Shown here piece after piece: positions 1 through 6,252 of a DNA stretch of 8,129 nt. The stretch comes from an uncultured Marinilabiliales bacterium (lineage in GTDB: Bacteria > Bacteroidota > Bacteroidia > Bacteroidales > BM520). Position 1 is the stretch's first letter, and each line of letters opens with the position of its first letter. Under the pieces are notes generated by a model, which was not told the origin of the DNA, ran no database searches, and was given only the letters and a program-made list of their open reading frames with translations. Where the stretch lies: assembly GCA_937877575.1 (NCBI GenBank), contig CALFIZ010000110.1, positions 1 through 8,129 on the forward strand, written 5' to 3'. Position numbers and translations under genes: made by a program.

Positions 1-135
1 CTTATCCTTCGAGCCATCATCAACAAGTATAATTTCAATATTTGTGTATGATTGATTTACCAAACTTTTAACACATTGATCTACATATCTCTCAACATTA
101 TAAACAGGTACAACAATTGTTATGCTAAAACCCAT
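1..135 (-). CDS. Family 2 glycosyltransferase, N-terminal 45 residues (runs off the window)
   Basis: The minus strand from the ATG at 135-133 reads MGFSITIVVPVYNVERYV and continues through a Q-S-Y-x-N-I-E-I-I-L-V-D-D-G-S segment. This is the classic start of a GT-A fold, family 2 glycosyltransferase: the VVPVYN strand and the VDDGS nucleotide-binding motif are both present (the first Asp-Asp pair at residues 39-40). Such enzymes move a sugar from a UDP or GDP donor onto a growing polysaccharide or lipid-linked glycan at the cytoplasmic membrane face. Only the nucleotide-binding N-terminus is visible, so acceptor and sugar cannot be told. The start lies 3 bases after the stop of the upstream glycosyltransferase-containing ORF, with a GAGG about 10 bases upstream, which suggests translational coupling in one polysaccharide operon. 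The DNA is AT-rich (17 of 60 bases G or C at 61-120). Confidence 0.9.
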   Translation of the reverse strand, partial: MGFSITIVVPVYNVERYVDQCVKSLVNQSYTNIEIILVDDGSKDK

Positions 136-138
136 ACA

Positions 139-555
139 CTATAAACCTCGATTTAGCGCATTTTCATAATAAAACTTCAAATCACTCACATTTGTTTTAA
201 TATCAAACCCATTCTCTTTTATTGCTTTCTTATAAAGACCTTTTCGATTTTCAGTGCTGTTTGATATTCTTTGTATGTTATCAGCCCATGCATCTACATC
301 TTCTATGGATATGAAAGAGACAAGGTCTGTTATTCTCACCTTTTCCGTTATTCTATCCGAAACTAAACATGGGAGTCCACATACTTGCCATTCAACTACT
401 GTAACTGGGAAGCCCTCATACCATGATGGTAATATCATTCCGTCCATAGCCTGAAGATAATGCTCTATATGGTTTGTTACTCCCATGTATTTAATAGAGT
501 CATCAAGACCTTCATTTTTAATTCTATCAATTTCTAATGATATATCTTCACACCT
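139..555 (-). pseudogene. C-terminal fragment of a GT-B (family 4-like) glycosyltransferase
   Basis: This is the 3' part of the ORF that begins as gldF. About 137 residues match only the second Rossmann domain of a GT-B glycosyltransferase, including the EGFPVTVVE donor-site motif (E-x7-E). The usual N-terminal domain of roughly 200 residues is absent; membrane-permease sequence takes its place. Composition agrees with the neighbouring family 2 glycosyltransferase and not with gldF. It is read here as the remnant of a longer polysaccharide glycosyltransferase gene cut at the junction. The exact breakpoint is uncertain: protein similarity puts it near 553, while base composition changes between about 560 and 610. 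Confidence 0.7.
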
Positions 556-1275
556 AGTTTCAACAATTTTTATAGAAGACAACAAGAAAATCAAAGTAAC
601 CGACAGATAATAAACCACATCGCGGGTGTCGATTACGCCGCGGCTCAAGGAAACATAATGCGCCTGCATTCCGAGGTTTTTGACAAAGAGCAGCATGTCA
701 CCGAATATCTTCATCTGGTAAATCGTCTCAAAGCCGAGATACATGAAGGTGCAGATAAGTGCGGAGAATATGAATGCTATAATCTGATTGTCGGTCAGTG
801 ACGAGCAGAAAACGCCGATTGCAGTAAATGAGATTCCAAGCAGGAACAACCCTGCATACGAGCCGAAAACCGCACCGCTGTCGATATTCCCCACTGTAGA
901 GCCAAGATAATAGACAGTATAGTAAAAGACCAGAGTCGGCACGAGCGAAAGCAATATCACAACGCAGGATGAGAAATACTTTGCGAGAACTATCTGCGTT
1001 GACGAAAGAGGCTTGGATGACAACGTCTCAAAAGTTCCGGTACGTTTTTCTTCGGCGAAAGTCCTCATGGTTATTGCCGGGATGAGGAACAGGAAGATAA
1101 ACGGAGCAAGGATAAAGAAGCCGTTGATATTGGCATAACCGAAATCCAAAACGTTGAAAGAGTCCGGAAACACCCAGAGAATCAGCCCCATTACAATCAA
1201 AAATACAAGGATGGCTATGTATCCTATTGCTGAGGAGAAATAACCACTTAATTCTTTCTTGAAAAGAGCAAGCAT
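139..1275 (-). CDS. gldF: Chimeric ORF: GldF-like ABC-2 permease joined in frame to the C-terminal part of a GT-B glycosyltransferase
   Basis: Residues 1 to about 241 look like GldF, the permease of the GldFG ABC transporter kept in both gliding and non-gliding Bacteroidota. About six hydrophobic helices are visible (roughly 17-37, 53-71, 101-121, 136-160, 166-184, 218-236), with the family's cytoplasmic AEEKRTGTFETL segment at 74-85 and SRGVIDTRDV at 211-220. From about residue 242 the protein becomes soluble and matches the C-terminal half of a family 4 type GT-B glycosyltransferase: a YMGV strand, LQAMDGMILPSWYEGFP, and the E-x7-E donor-binding pair at E287 and E295, then GLPCLVSDRIT. From memory GldF normally stops about two residues after this point (ending like SRKW), so the permease half is nearly complete while the glycosyltransferase lacks its N-terminal acceptor domain and is probably inactive. 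The start is backed by TTTAGGTAAT just upstream. The fusion may be real or a mis-assembly. Confidence 0.85.
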   Translation of the reverse strand: MLALFKKELSGYFSSAIGYIAILVFLIVMGLILWVFPDSFNVLDFGYANINGFFILAPFIFLFLIPAITMRTFAEEKRTGTFETLSSKPLSSTQIVLAKYFSSCVVILLSLVPTLVFYYTVYYLGSTVGNIDSGAVFGSYAGLFLLGISFTAIGVFCSSLTDNQIIAFIFSALICTFMYLGFETIYQMKIFGDMLLFVKNLGMQAHYVSLSRGVIDTRDVVYYLSVTLIFLLSSIKIVETRCEDISLEIDRIKNEGLDDSIKYMGVTNHIEHYLQAMDGMILPSWYEGFPVTVVEWQVCGLPCLVSDRITEKVRITDLVSFISIEDVDAWADNIQRISNSTENRKGLYKKAIKENGFDIKTNVSDLKFYYENALNRGL

Positions 1276-1292
1276 TTTATTACCTAAATTAT

Positions 1293-2285
1293 TTACAAAT
1301 AAATTTCTATAAGCATTAAATCACCTTCGGTATTCTCGATGCTGTAATCGTTGAGACTTGCCGGAACAAGAACCGCATCCCCCCGCCTGATTACAGTTGT
1401 GACACCGTTGGAGGAAACCGTACCTTCTCCGTCAAATGCCAGAAGGGCAATAAAGGTGTCCTCAGTATCGAAGGTGAAGTCGAGACGGCGTGTCACACGT
1501 ATTATATTGGTATTGAAGTTATTACTATTGATAAGCTTTATCCTCTTGTTCTCAATGTCCGTGTTTGGATGAACAATAACAGGAGGCTTATTGTCCTTGA
1601 AATTGATGGCGCGTTCCGCCATGAACTGATGGAGTTCACGCGGATTGCCGTTCTCATCAACCCGGTTCCAGTCATAAATACGATATGTGGTATCGGATGA
1701 CTGTTGGATTTCAGCCACTAAAAGGCCCGGGCCCAGTGCATGTACCATACCGGCAGGGATGAACACTGCGTCTCCTTTACTTACACTGACATAGTTCAGA
1801 ACCTGTTCAAGCGTATTGTTGCTGACATGCTTTTTGTATTCCTGCAAAGTCAGTTCGGTTTTGAAGCCAGCAATGATCTTGGCTTTAGGTGCAGCATCAA
1901 GCACATACCACATTTCATCCTTACCGCTGTCAATTTCGAGCTTTGCTGCAAGTGCATCGTCAGGATGGACTTGAATCGACAGCCAGCTGTTGGAATTGAT
2001 AATCTTTACAAGCAGAGGGAATCTTGGATTTTCTTCACTGAAACGTTTGCTTCCCATCAGGTCATCGAAGAAAATACCGATAAGTTCATTCAGGTCATTT
2101 TCGGCCAACGGACCATCGGAAACGACTGACACATCGTCGTTGTGACCGGATAAAACCCACATCTCCCCACAGTTTTTCAGCGGACTGAAATCCTTGCAGA
2201 GGACTGTTTTGATTTTATCACCTCCCCATATCTTGTCCTTGAATATGGGTGCAAATGGTAACGGATACAAAATTGAATTTTCCAT
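1293..2285 (-). CDS. manA: Mannose-6-phosphate isomerase, class I, short type
   Basis: The product interconverts mannose 6-phosphate and fructose 6-phosphate in the cytoplasm, feeding GDP-mannose and GDP-fucose synthesis or mannose use. It is a 330-residue zinc cupin. The expected zinc ligands are visible: Q105 and H107 in QVHPDD, E124 in GKDEMWY, and H182 in FIPAGMVHALG. The active-site arginine stretch TTYRIYDWNR lies at 199-208. The N-terminal PFAPIFKDKIWGG and the ENPRFPLLVKII segment are typical of the short Bacillus/Bacteroides-type enzyme, whose usual length is about 315-330, so the protein is complete. It starts 3 bases after the kinase-deaminase gene and ends 17 bases before gldF, so it sits inside the operon. 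Mannose-derived sugars are common in Bacteroidales surface glycans, but a link to the adjoining glycosyltransferases is only inference. Confidence 0.95.
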   Translation of the reverse strand: MENSILYPLPFAPIFKDKIWGGDKIKTVLCKDFSPLKNCGEMWVLSGHNDDVSVVSDGPLAENDLNELIGIFFDDLMGSKRFSEENPRFPLLVKIINSNSWLSIQVHPDDALAAKLEIDSGKDEMWYVLDAAPKAKIIAGFKTELTLQEYKKHVSNNTLEQVLNYVSVSKGDAVFIPAGMVHALGPGLLVAEIQQSSDTTYRIYDWNRVDENGNPRELHQFMAERAINFKDNKPPVIVHPNTDIENKRIKLINSNNFNTNIIRVTRRLDFTFDTEDTFIALLAFDGEGTVSSNGVTTVIRRGDAVLVPASLNDYSIENTEGDLMLIEIYL

Positions 2286-2288
2286 GGT

Positions 2289-3329
2289 TTACTGATTGTT
2301 ATATTTTAGAACATCCTCGCTGAAATAATCGAGTTGGATACCTGCCTTGCGGAACATTTCCTCCGATTCCCGGGCAGCATGGTATTTATTGCCACAGACA
2401 ACCCTTACGATACCGCAGTTTATAATCATCATCGCACACGTTCTGCACGGTGTCATACGGCAGTAAAGTGTTGCACCGTCAACTGATACGCCGAGTTTGG
2501 CCGCTTGACAGATGGCATTCTGTTCGGCATGCACCGTCCTTACACAATGCATTGATTCAGTACCGTCTTCATTTATCATTTTCTTCATAAGATGTCCGAC
2601 CTCATCGCAGTGTGGCAGTCCGGATGGAGAGCCGACATATCCCGTGACGAGTATTCTATTGTTCTTTACTATGACACATCCGCTGCGCCCCCTGTCACAT
2701 GTCGCACGTTTTGCAATGATATCGGCAACTTCCATGAAATATTCATCCCAACTCGGTCGCTTATATTCCATTTTTTCTTTCAGTTCGCACACTATTTTTG
2801 CAACCTCATTATGCAAATCCTCAATAGTCCCATTATTATCTATATGATAATCAGCACTTTCTATACACCTGCGCAAATTCTGCTTATTAGGGTCGGATGT
2901 TTCATATTCGCGCTGTTCGTCAGAGACAAACTTTTCATACGAAACATGGTCGGTTTCAGAGGCGCGAAGCACTATCCTGTCGTAACGCACCTTTCTTTCC
3001 GCATCCACAGCCAAAAGTATGAAATCGCCCTTTTTGCGAAGCGATTCAACCTCACCCGGAGTCCTTATGCTTTCTATTATACAGTTCTGGCCGCTCTTCT
3101 TTGCCTGTTCAAAAAGGCAGTCAACAATATAAGACGGTGAATTCGAAGCTCTTAGGTCATTAGCCACTGCAGTCAGATTATCACGGTTCACTTCAAGCCC
3201 TCTCCGTTTGATTTCCTCGGAAATGAATCCCCTGACGGAATAATGAACGAAGTTCAGGTTATTTACCATATAATCGACTATTGTACCTTTCCCTGCACCT
3301 AAAGTGCCTGTAATTCCTATAATTACCAT
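2289..3329 (-). CDS. P-loop nucleotide kinase-like domain fused to dCMP deaminase
   Basis: This two-domain cytoplasmic protein has 346 residues from the chosen start. Residues 1 to about 185 form an adenylate-kinase or dephospho-CoA-kinase-like P-loop domain with an intact Walker A, GTLGAGKGT at 8-16. Residues 187-346 form a ComEB-type dCMP deaminase, which turns dCMP into dUMP for dTMP synthesis. The deaminase has the zinc and proton-shuttle motif H267-A-E269 and P294-C295-x-x-C298, plus the KRPSWDEYFME opening seen in stand-alone enzymes. The start at 3329 is preferred over an upstream ATG at 3356 because it leads directly into the P-loop strand (MVIIGITG) and sits 2 bases after the LOG gene's stop; the longer form would overlap that gene. 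An internal ATG at 2771-2769, behind GAAAGAAAAA, could also give a free deaminase. The kinase substrate is unknown. Confidence 0.9.
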   Translation of the reverse strand: MVIIGITGTLGAGKGTIVDYMVNNLNFVHYSVRGFISEEIKRRGLEVNRDNLTAVANDLRASNSPSYIVDCLFEQAKKSGQNCIIESIRTPGEVESLRKKGDFILLAVDAERKVRYDRIVLRASETDHVSYEKFVSDEQREYETSDPNKQNLRRCIESADYHIDNNGTIEDLHNEVAKIVCELKEKMEYKRPSWDEYFMEVADIIAKRATCDRGRSGCVIVKNNRILVTGYVGSPSGLPHCDEVGHLMKKMINEDGTESMHCVRTVHAEQNAICQAAKLGVSVDGATLYCRMTPCRTCAMMIINCGIVRVVCGNKYHAARESEEMFRKAGIQLDYFSEDVLKYNNQ

Positions 3330-3331
3330 TT

Positions 3332-3958
3332 TTATTTCTTTTGATTGATGATGCAATTAGTGTTTTCAATAATCTTATCAACCCACTTATGTTCCACATA
3401 CACAGGTTGATAGGAAAACAATCTTTCGAACATGGTTTCCAAATTGTCAGCCACAACTATATTGTCGCGATGTTCTGTTCTCACAAATCCCTTTTCAACG
3501 CATAAATCAATATGAGCCATAAAGTTGTCATAGAAGTGGTCGATATTGAGGAGTACGAGAGGTTTCGACATGGAATTGAGCTGGTGATGTGTCAGCACTT
3601 CCGTAATTTCATCCAGAGTGCCGAAGCCGCCGGGCAGAGCGACAAAGGCGTCTGACATTTCTATCATCATGTTTTTGCGCTCGCTCATGGTGCCGCACTT
3701 TATCAGTTGCGTTATCCTGTTATACGAGACATTTTTGTCAATGAGAACTTCGGGCATGATGCCGATGACCCTACCGCCATTGTCGAGGACTGAGTCGGCG
3801 AGTATTCTCATAAGACCGATATTTGAACCGCCATAGACCAGTTCAATATTTTTCTGTGCGAGCATTATGCCGAGGTTTTCAGCCACCTTGCGATAATGGT
3901 CGTCAAAGCCCATGCATGAGCCACAGAATACACTTAGCGATTTGACGATATACTGCAT
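3332..3958 (-). CDS. LOG family (Rossmann) nucleoside 5'-monophosphate phosphoribohydrolase
   Basis: This 208-residue cytoplasmic protein is of the LONELY GUY (TIGR00730) family. Characterised members cut the base from nucleoside 5'-monophosphates, including cytokinin ribotides; in most bacteria the physiological substrate is unclear. It shows the hallmark PGGFGTLDE at 109-117 (consensus PGGxGTxxE), the upstream Rossmann loop GGSNIGLMR at 43-51, an ERK triad in MSERK at 91-95 where MHERK is usual, and the VFCGSC opening strand. Length fits the short family type. It starts 7 bases after the DUF4270 gene and is followed 2 bases later by the kinase-deaminase gene, so two nucleotide enzymes are translated side by side, which suggests base salvage or clean-up of nucleotides. 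Older labels such as lysine decarboxylase are wrong for this family. Confidence 0.9.
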   Translation of the reverse strand: MQYIVKSLSVFCGSCMGFDDHYRKVAENLGIMLAQKNIELVYGGSNIGLMRILADSVLDNGGRVIGIMPEVLIDKNVSYNRITQLIKCGTMSERKNMMIEMSDAFVALPGGFGTLDEITEVLTHHQLNSMSKPLVLLNIDHFYDNFMAHIDLCVEKGFVRTEHRDNIVVADNLETMFERLFSYQPVYVEHKWVDKIIENTNCIINQKK

Positions 3959-3965
3959 GATATTG

Positions 3966-5291
3966 TTAGTCTTGCAACACGACGGAGTAAGTCATGTCGA
4001 GCATGATGCGCTTGGTTGGATCAGAAGGGTTGCTGCCGTATAGTACCACACGGGCGGGGGAATAGCTTGCATATTTGACGACCAAATACAGTCCGCAATT
4101 TTCAATGGTTCCGTAGAAATATTCCTGCATGAGGCTTGACACCCTGAAACTGACAATACCCGTCTCAGAGTTGTATGTGCCGCCGTAATACGCAGTGCTG
4201 AGATAGGCGTCAGGCACCGCTGCCGTTGTCCCGTCACTCTTGATTCTGACAATTTCGTATTCTGTTGGCATTGAAATGTAATATGATGACGGATCGACAT
4301 GAAACGATAAAACCGCGTTGGAAACGGCAATGGTTCCTTTTGCAGCTATTGAATCGATACCTTCGATGTTTATCTTTGCGAAAAGTCCGCTTAGCGACTG
4401 CACATACAGTTTTTCCTCTCCCCTTGCAGTGTCGTTGAAAGCAGTCCTGACCTCAGGTGATGCGTCCTGATAACCGAAATGGTCGTATTCCAAGTATCTT
4501 GCAAGGTCTTCAGTCACATTCAGCCGATAGGAAAGTCCTCCGGTAGTATCATTGTGATAATAGACTTTGATAAATGTGAGGTCATCCTCAAGATAGAAAT
4601 GCACAAGTGCGCCGCTACCGGGAGTATTTACTTCATCCGGGGCAATGTATATACCGTTGAGCAAATCTATGAAAGCCGTGTCGGATGCGAGGTAACTTGA
4701 ATCGGCGGTAATGATACGGTCACCAAGGGAATTGTCGAGTTTTATCCTCAATACCGGTGCAATCAGTCCGCCGTCAACATAAACCGAGTCAAGAGAAGGC
4801 ATGAAAGTCCTGCAGCCCAATTCGACGGGGGAATGGCTGCATCTGTAGTTGGAGAAATACGTTCCGTCCAGTTTCTCAGTTAGTTCATACACTCTGAAAG
4901 TCTGCGGGCACAACTTGTCACCGTAAATGTTTCCCGAATAAGCCAGAGACAGCACAACGGAATCCACAGCTGCTGTTGAGGCAAACTCCGGATTCTCCGA
5001 TGTCAGGCCGAAAGTCACCGCAAGAGAGGAAGAGGTCTTGCCGAACAGGGGGTCGAACATGCAGCCTATGGGGTGGGTTTCATTATCACTGAAACCGCTT
5101 GACGATGTTGAATCCTGCACAGTAGTGACGGCTGTGACATACAAAGTGTCTCTGTAAGTGGCAAAATTGTCGGAATTGATGATTTCAATTCCTATACCGT
5201 TATCATCAGGTTTGCAGCCCGTTGTCACAAATGACAGCAGGAGGCAGAAACCGGTAATTTTTAACAAGCTCGAAAAAATATTTTTCAGCAT
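3966..5291 (-). CDS. DUF4270 family lipoprotein
   Basis: This 441-residue exported protein has a Bacteroidota DUF4270 layout. The N-terminus has a short basic stretch, a hydrophobic core (about 11-22) and FVTTGC, giving lipidated Cys26. The +2 to +6 residues are KPDDN, which resembles the acidic surface-export signal described for Bacteroidota lipoproteins, so it may face outward on the outer membrane. The rest is beta-rich and soluble, with repeated D-S/T-x-x-L-x-L strands such as AAVDSVVLSLAYSG (about 105-118) and a C-terminal region typical of the family. No catalytic motif is visible and the family has no established function. It lies directly after the starch-synthase-like gene (3-base gap) and before the LOG gene. 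From memory, a glycogen-synthase-like gene next to a DUF4270 gene is a recurring Bacteroidales arrangement. Confidence 0.85.
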   Translation of the reverse strand: MLKNIFSSLLKITGFCLLLSFVTTGCKPDDNGIGIEIINSDNFATYRDTLYVTAVTTVQDSTSSSGFSDNETHPIGCMFDPLFGKTSSSLAVTFGLTSENPEFASTAAVDSVVLSLAYSGNIYGDKLCPQTFRVYELTEKLDGTYFSNYRCSHSPVELGCRTFMPSLDSVYVDGGLIAPVLRIKLDNSLGDRIITADSSYLASDTAFIDLLNGIYIAPDEVNTPGSGALVHFYLEDDLTFIKVYYHNDTTGGLSYRLNVTEDLARYLEYDHFGYQDASPEVRTAFNDTARGEEKLYVQSLSGLFAKINIEGIDSIAAKGTIAVSNAVLSFHVDPSSYYISMPTEYEIVRIKSDGTTAAVPDAYLSTAYYGGTYNSETGIVSFRVSSLMQEYFYGTIENCGLYLVVKYASYSPARVVLYGSNPSDPTKRIMLDMTYSVVLQD

Positions 5292-5294
5292 AAT

Positions 5295-6128
5295 TTAGTA
5301 TTCAATTATTTCGTCGAAAAAGGCATCTGTTGTTTCGGACAAATAATCAATATCATATCTGTTATATGAAATGTAGGGCAGATTCTTGCTTTTCACGTAA
5401 GAGGTAAGGATTGGGTTGACATTCTTTTCCGCGAAGATGATAGCATCTGAGTTGTCGATTGCGGATTTCATCAGTGTGATATAGTCTGTCGTTTTAAAAT
5501 CGGTTATATCTTCATCTTTCAATCCGTCGTATTTCAGTTTTTGATAGAGTGCGTCGGACATTTTTTCCTGAAAGTCGTCCTCATAGAGTGTTGTCACCAC
5601 TTTTGAAGTGGTGAAAAGAGGATTGTCCCTGTACATTTTATTGACATAAAGCGGTGTGAAAGCTGCCATCCAACCGTGGCAGTTGACGATATTCGGAGCC
5701 CAGCCGAGTTTTTTCACTGTTTCGAGCACACTGCGGCAGAAGAAGAGGGATCGTTCGTCATTGTCTTCGAAAAAAGTTCCCGAAGCGTCTCTGAATATGA
5801 ATTTGCGTTTGAAGTATTCATCGTTATCGATGAAATATATCTGTATTCTTACCTGAGATATGGAAGCCACCTTGATTATGATAGGATGATCGACATCATC
5901 GATGATGAGGTTCATGCCTGACAGTCTGATTACCTCGTGCAGCTGGTTACGTCGTTCGTTTATCAGTCCGAACTTAGGCATAAACGTTCTTATTTCCTTA
6001 TTACGTTCCTGAATGCCCTGGGGCAGATAACGGCAAATAGTGCCCTTTATAGTCTGATCAATATATGGGAGTATTTCCTGTGTAATGAATAAGACTTTTG
6101 TTTTTTCAGCAGATTGATTTTGCTCCAT
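5295..6128 (-). CDS. Truncated starch/glycogen synthase-like protein (GT5 N-terminal domain only)
   Basis: These 277 residues match only the N-terminal Rossmann domain of GlgA-type (GT5) glycogen synthases. Matching segments are KVLFITQEILPY (11-22), the FMPKFG strand (49-54), YFIDNDEYFKR (98-108), DNDERSLFFCRSVLE (122-136) and the PNIVNCHGW segment ending near 153 (compare DIVHAHDW in GlgA). Two things argue against normal synthase activity. The ADP-glucose-binding K-T-G-G-L loop near the N-terminus is replaced by DQTIKGTICRYLP, and the C-terminal GT-B domain with the donor site is absent although the gene is intact. Annotation pipelines often call such genes glycogen/starch synthase or glgA; a regulatory or scaffold role is more likely, but that is inference. 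It is the first gene of its operon, with ATG at 6128-6126 behind GTTGGGAA and a promoter-like box further upstream. Confidence 0.85.
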   Translation of the reverse strand: MEQNQSAEKTKVLFITQEILPYIDQTIKGTICRYLPQGIQERNKEIRTFMPKFGLINERRNQLHEVIRLSGMNLIIDDVDHPIIIKVASISQVRIQIYFIDNDEYFKRKFIFRDASGTFFEDNDERSLFFCRSVLETVKKLGWAPNIVNCHGWMAAFTPLYVNKMYRDNPLFTTSKVVTTLYEDDFQEKMSDALYQKLKYDGLKDEDITDFKTTDYITLMKSAIDNSDAIIFAEKNVNPILTSYVKSKNLPYISYNRYDIDYLSETTDAFFDEIIEY

Positions 6129-6154
6129 TTCCCAACGTAAATTTTAATTATTTG

Positions 6155-6189
6155 CAAAGATAATAAAAAAAAATTAGATGTTTCGCAAA
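6155..6189 (-). promoter_or_regulatory. Probable Bacteroidetes-type promoter for the six-gene operon
   Basis: On the minus strand TATCTTTG (6162-6155) matches the Bacteroidetes -7 box TAnnTTTG exactly. A TTTG (6189-6186) stands upstream as a possible -33 element, but the spacing is 23 bases where about 19-21 is usual, so the -33 assignment is weak. The box lies 26 bases upstream of the GlgA-like start codon, leaving room for a short AT-rich leader with GTTGGGAA as the ribosome-binding region. No operator-like repeat is visible between box and gene. Confidence 0.6.
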
Positions 6190-6225
6190 AAAAAATCTGC
6201 TGATAATTGCTACCAGCAGATTTTT
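6187..6225 (-). terminator. Intrinsic terminator after the exbD operon
   Basis: A perfect 12-base inverted repeat, AAAAATCTGCTG (6191-6202) and CAGCAGATTTTT (6214-6225), encloses an 11-base loop. Read on the minus strand the stem is followed by a run of nine T residues (6195-6187). It lies 27 bases beyond the stop of the last exbD gene, where a terminator is expected. The plus-strand reading also ends in T residues, so it could work in both directions, though no plus-strand gene points into it. Confidence 0.9.
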
Positions 6226-6252
6226 AACATTTTTTACTTATACAGTAATCAT

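Noticed and set aside
1276..1310. Possible promoter (TTTATTTG) between manA and gldF
   Set aside because: It misses the TAnnTTTG consensus at the second base, the gap is only 17 bases, and operon read-through explains expression.
2592..3140. Plus-strand open frame of 182 codons
   Set aside because: It is antisense to the well-supported kinase-deaminase gene, its product has no recognisable domain, and composition explains the lack of stops.
3330..3356. Upstream ATG at 3356 for the kinase-deaminase gene
   Set aside because: It would add nine residues before the P-loop strand and overlap the LOG gene; the ATG at 3329 gives the usual domain start.
3259..3456. Minus-strand 65-codon frame bridging the LOG and kinase genes
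   Set aside because: It is an alternative frame of two supported genes and reads as a low-quality shadow.
3992..4330. Minus-strand 112-codon frame inside the DUF4270 gene
   Set aside because: It lies wholly inside the DUF4270 gene in another frame and has no domain or plausible start signal.
5894..5907. Perfect 14-base palindrome CATCATCGATGATG
   Set aside because: It lies inside the GlgA-like coding frame, where it encodes an Ile-Asp-Asp stretch, and no second copy or nearby promoter supports an operator.
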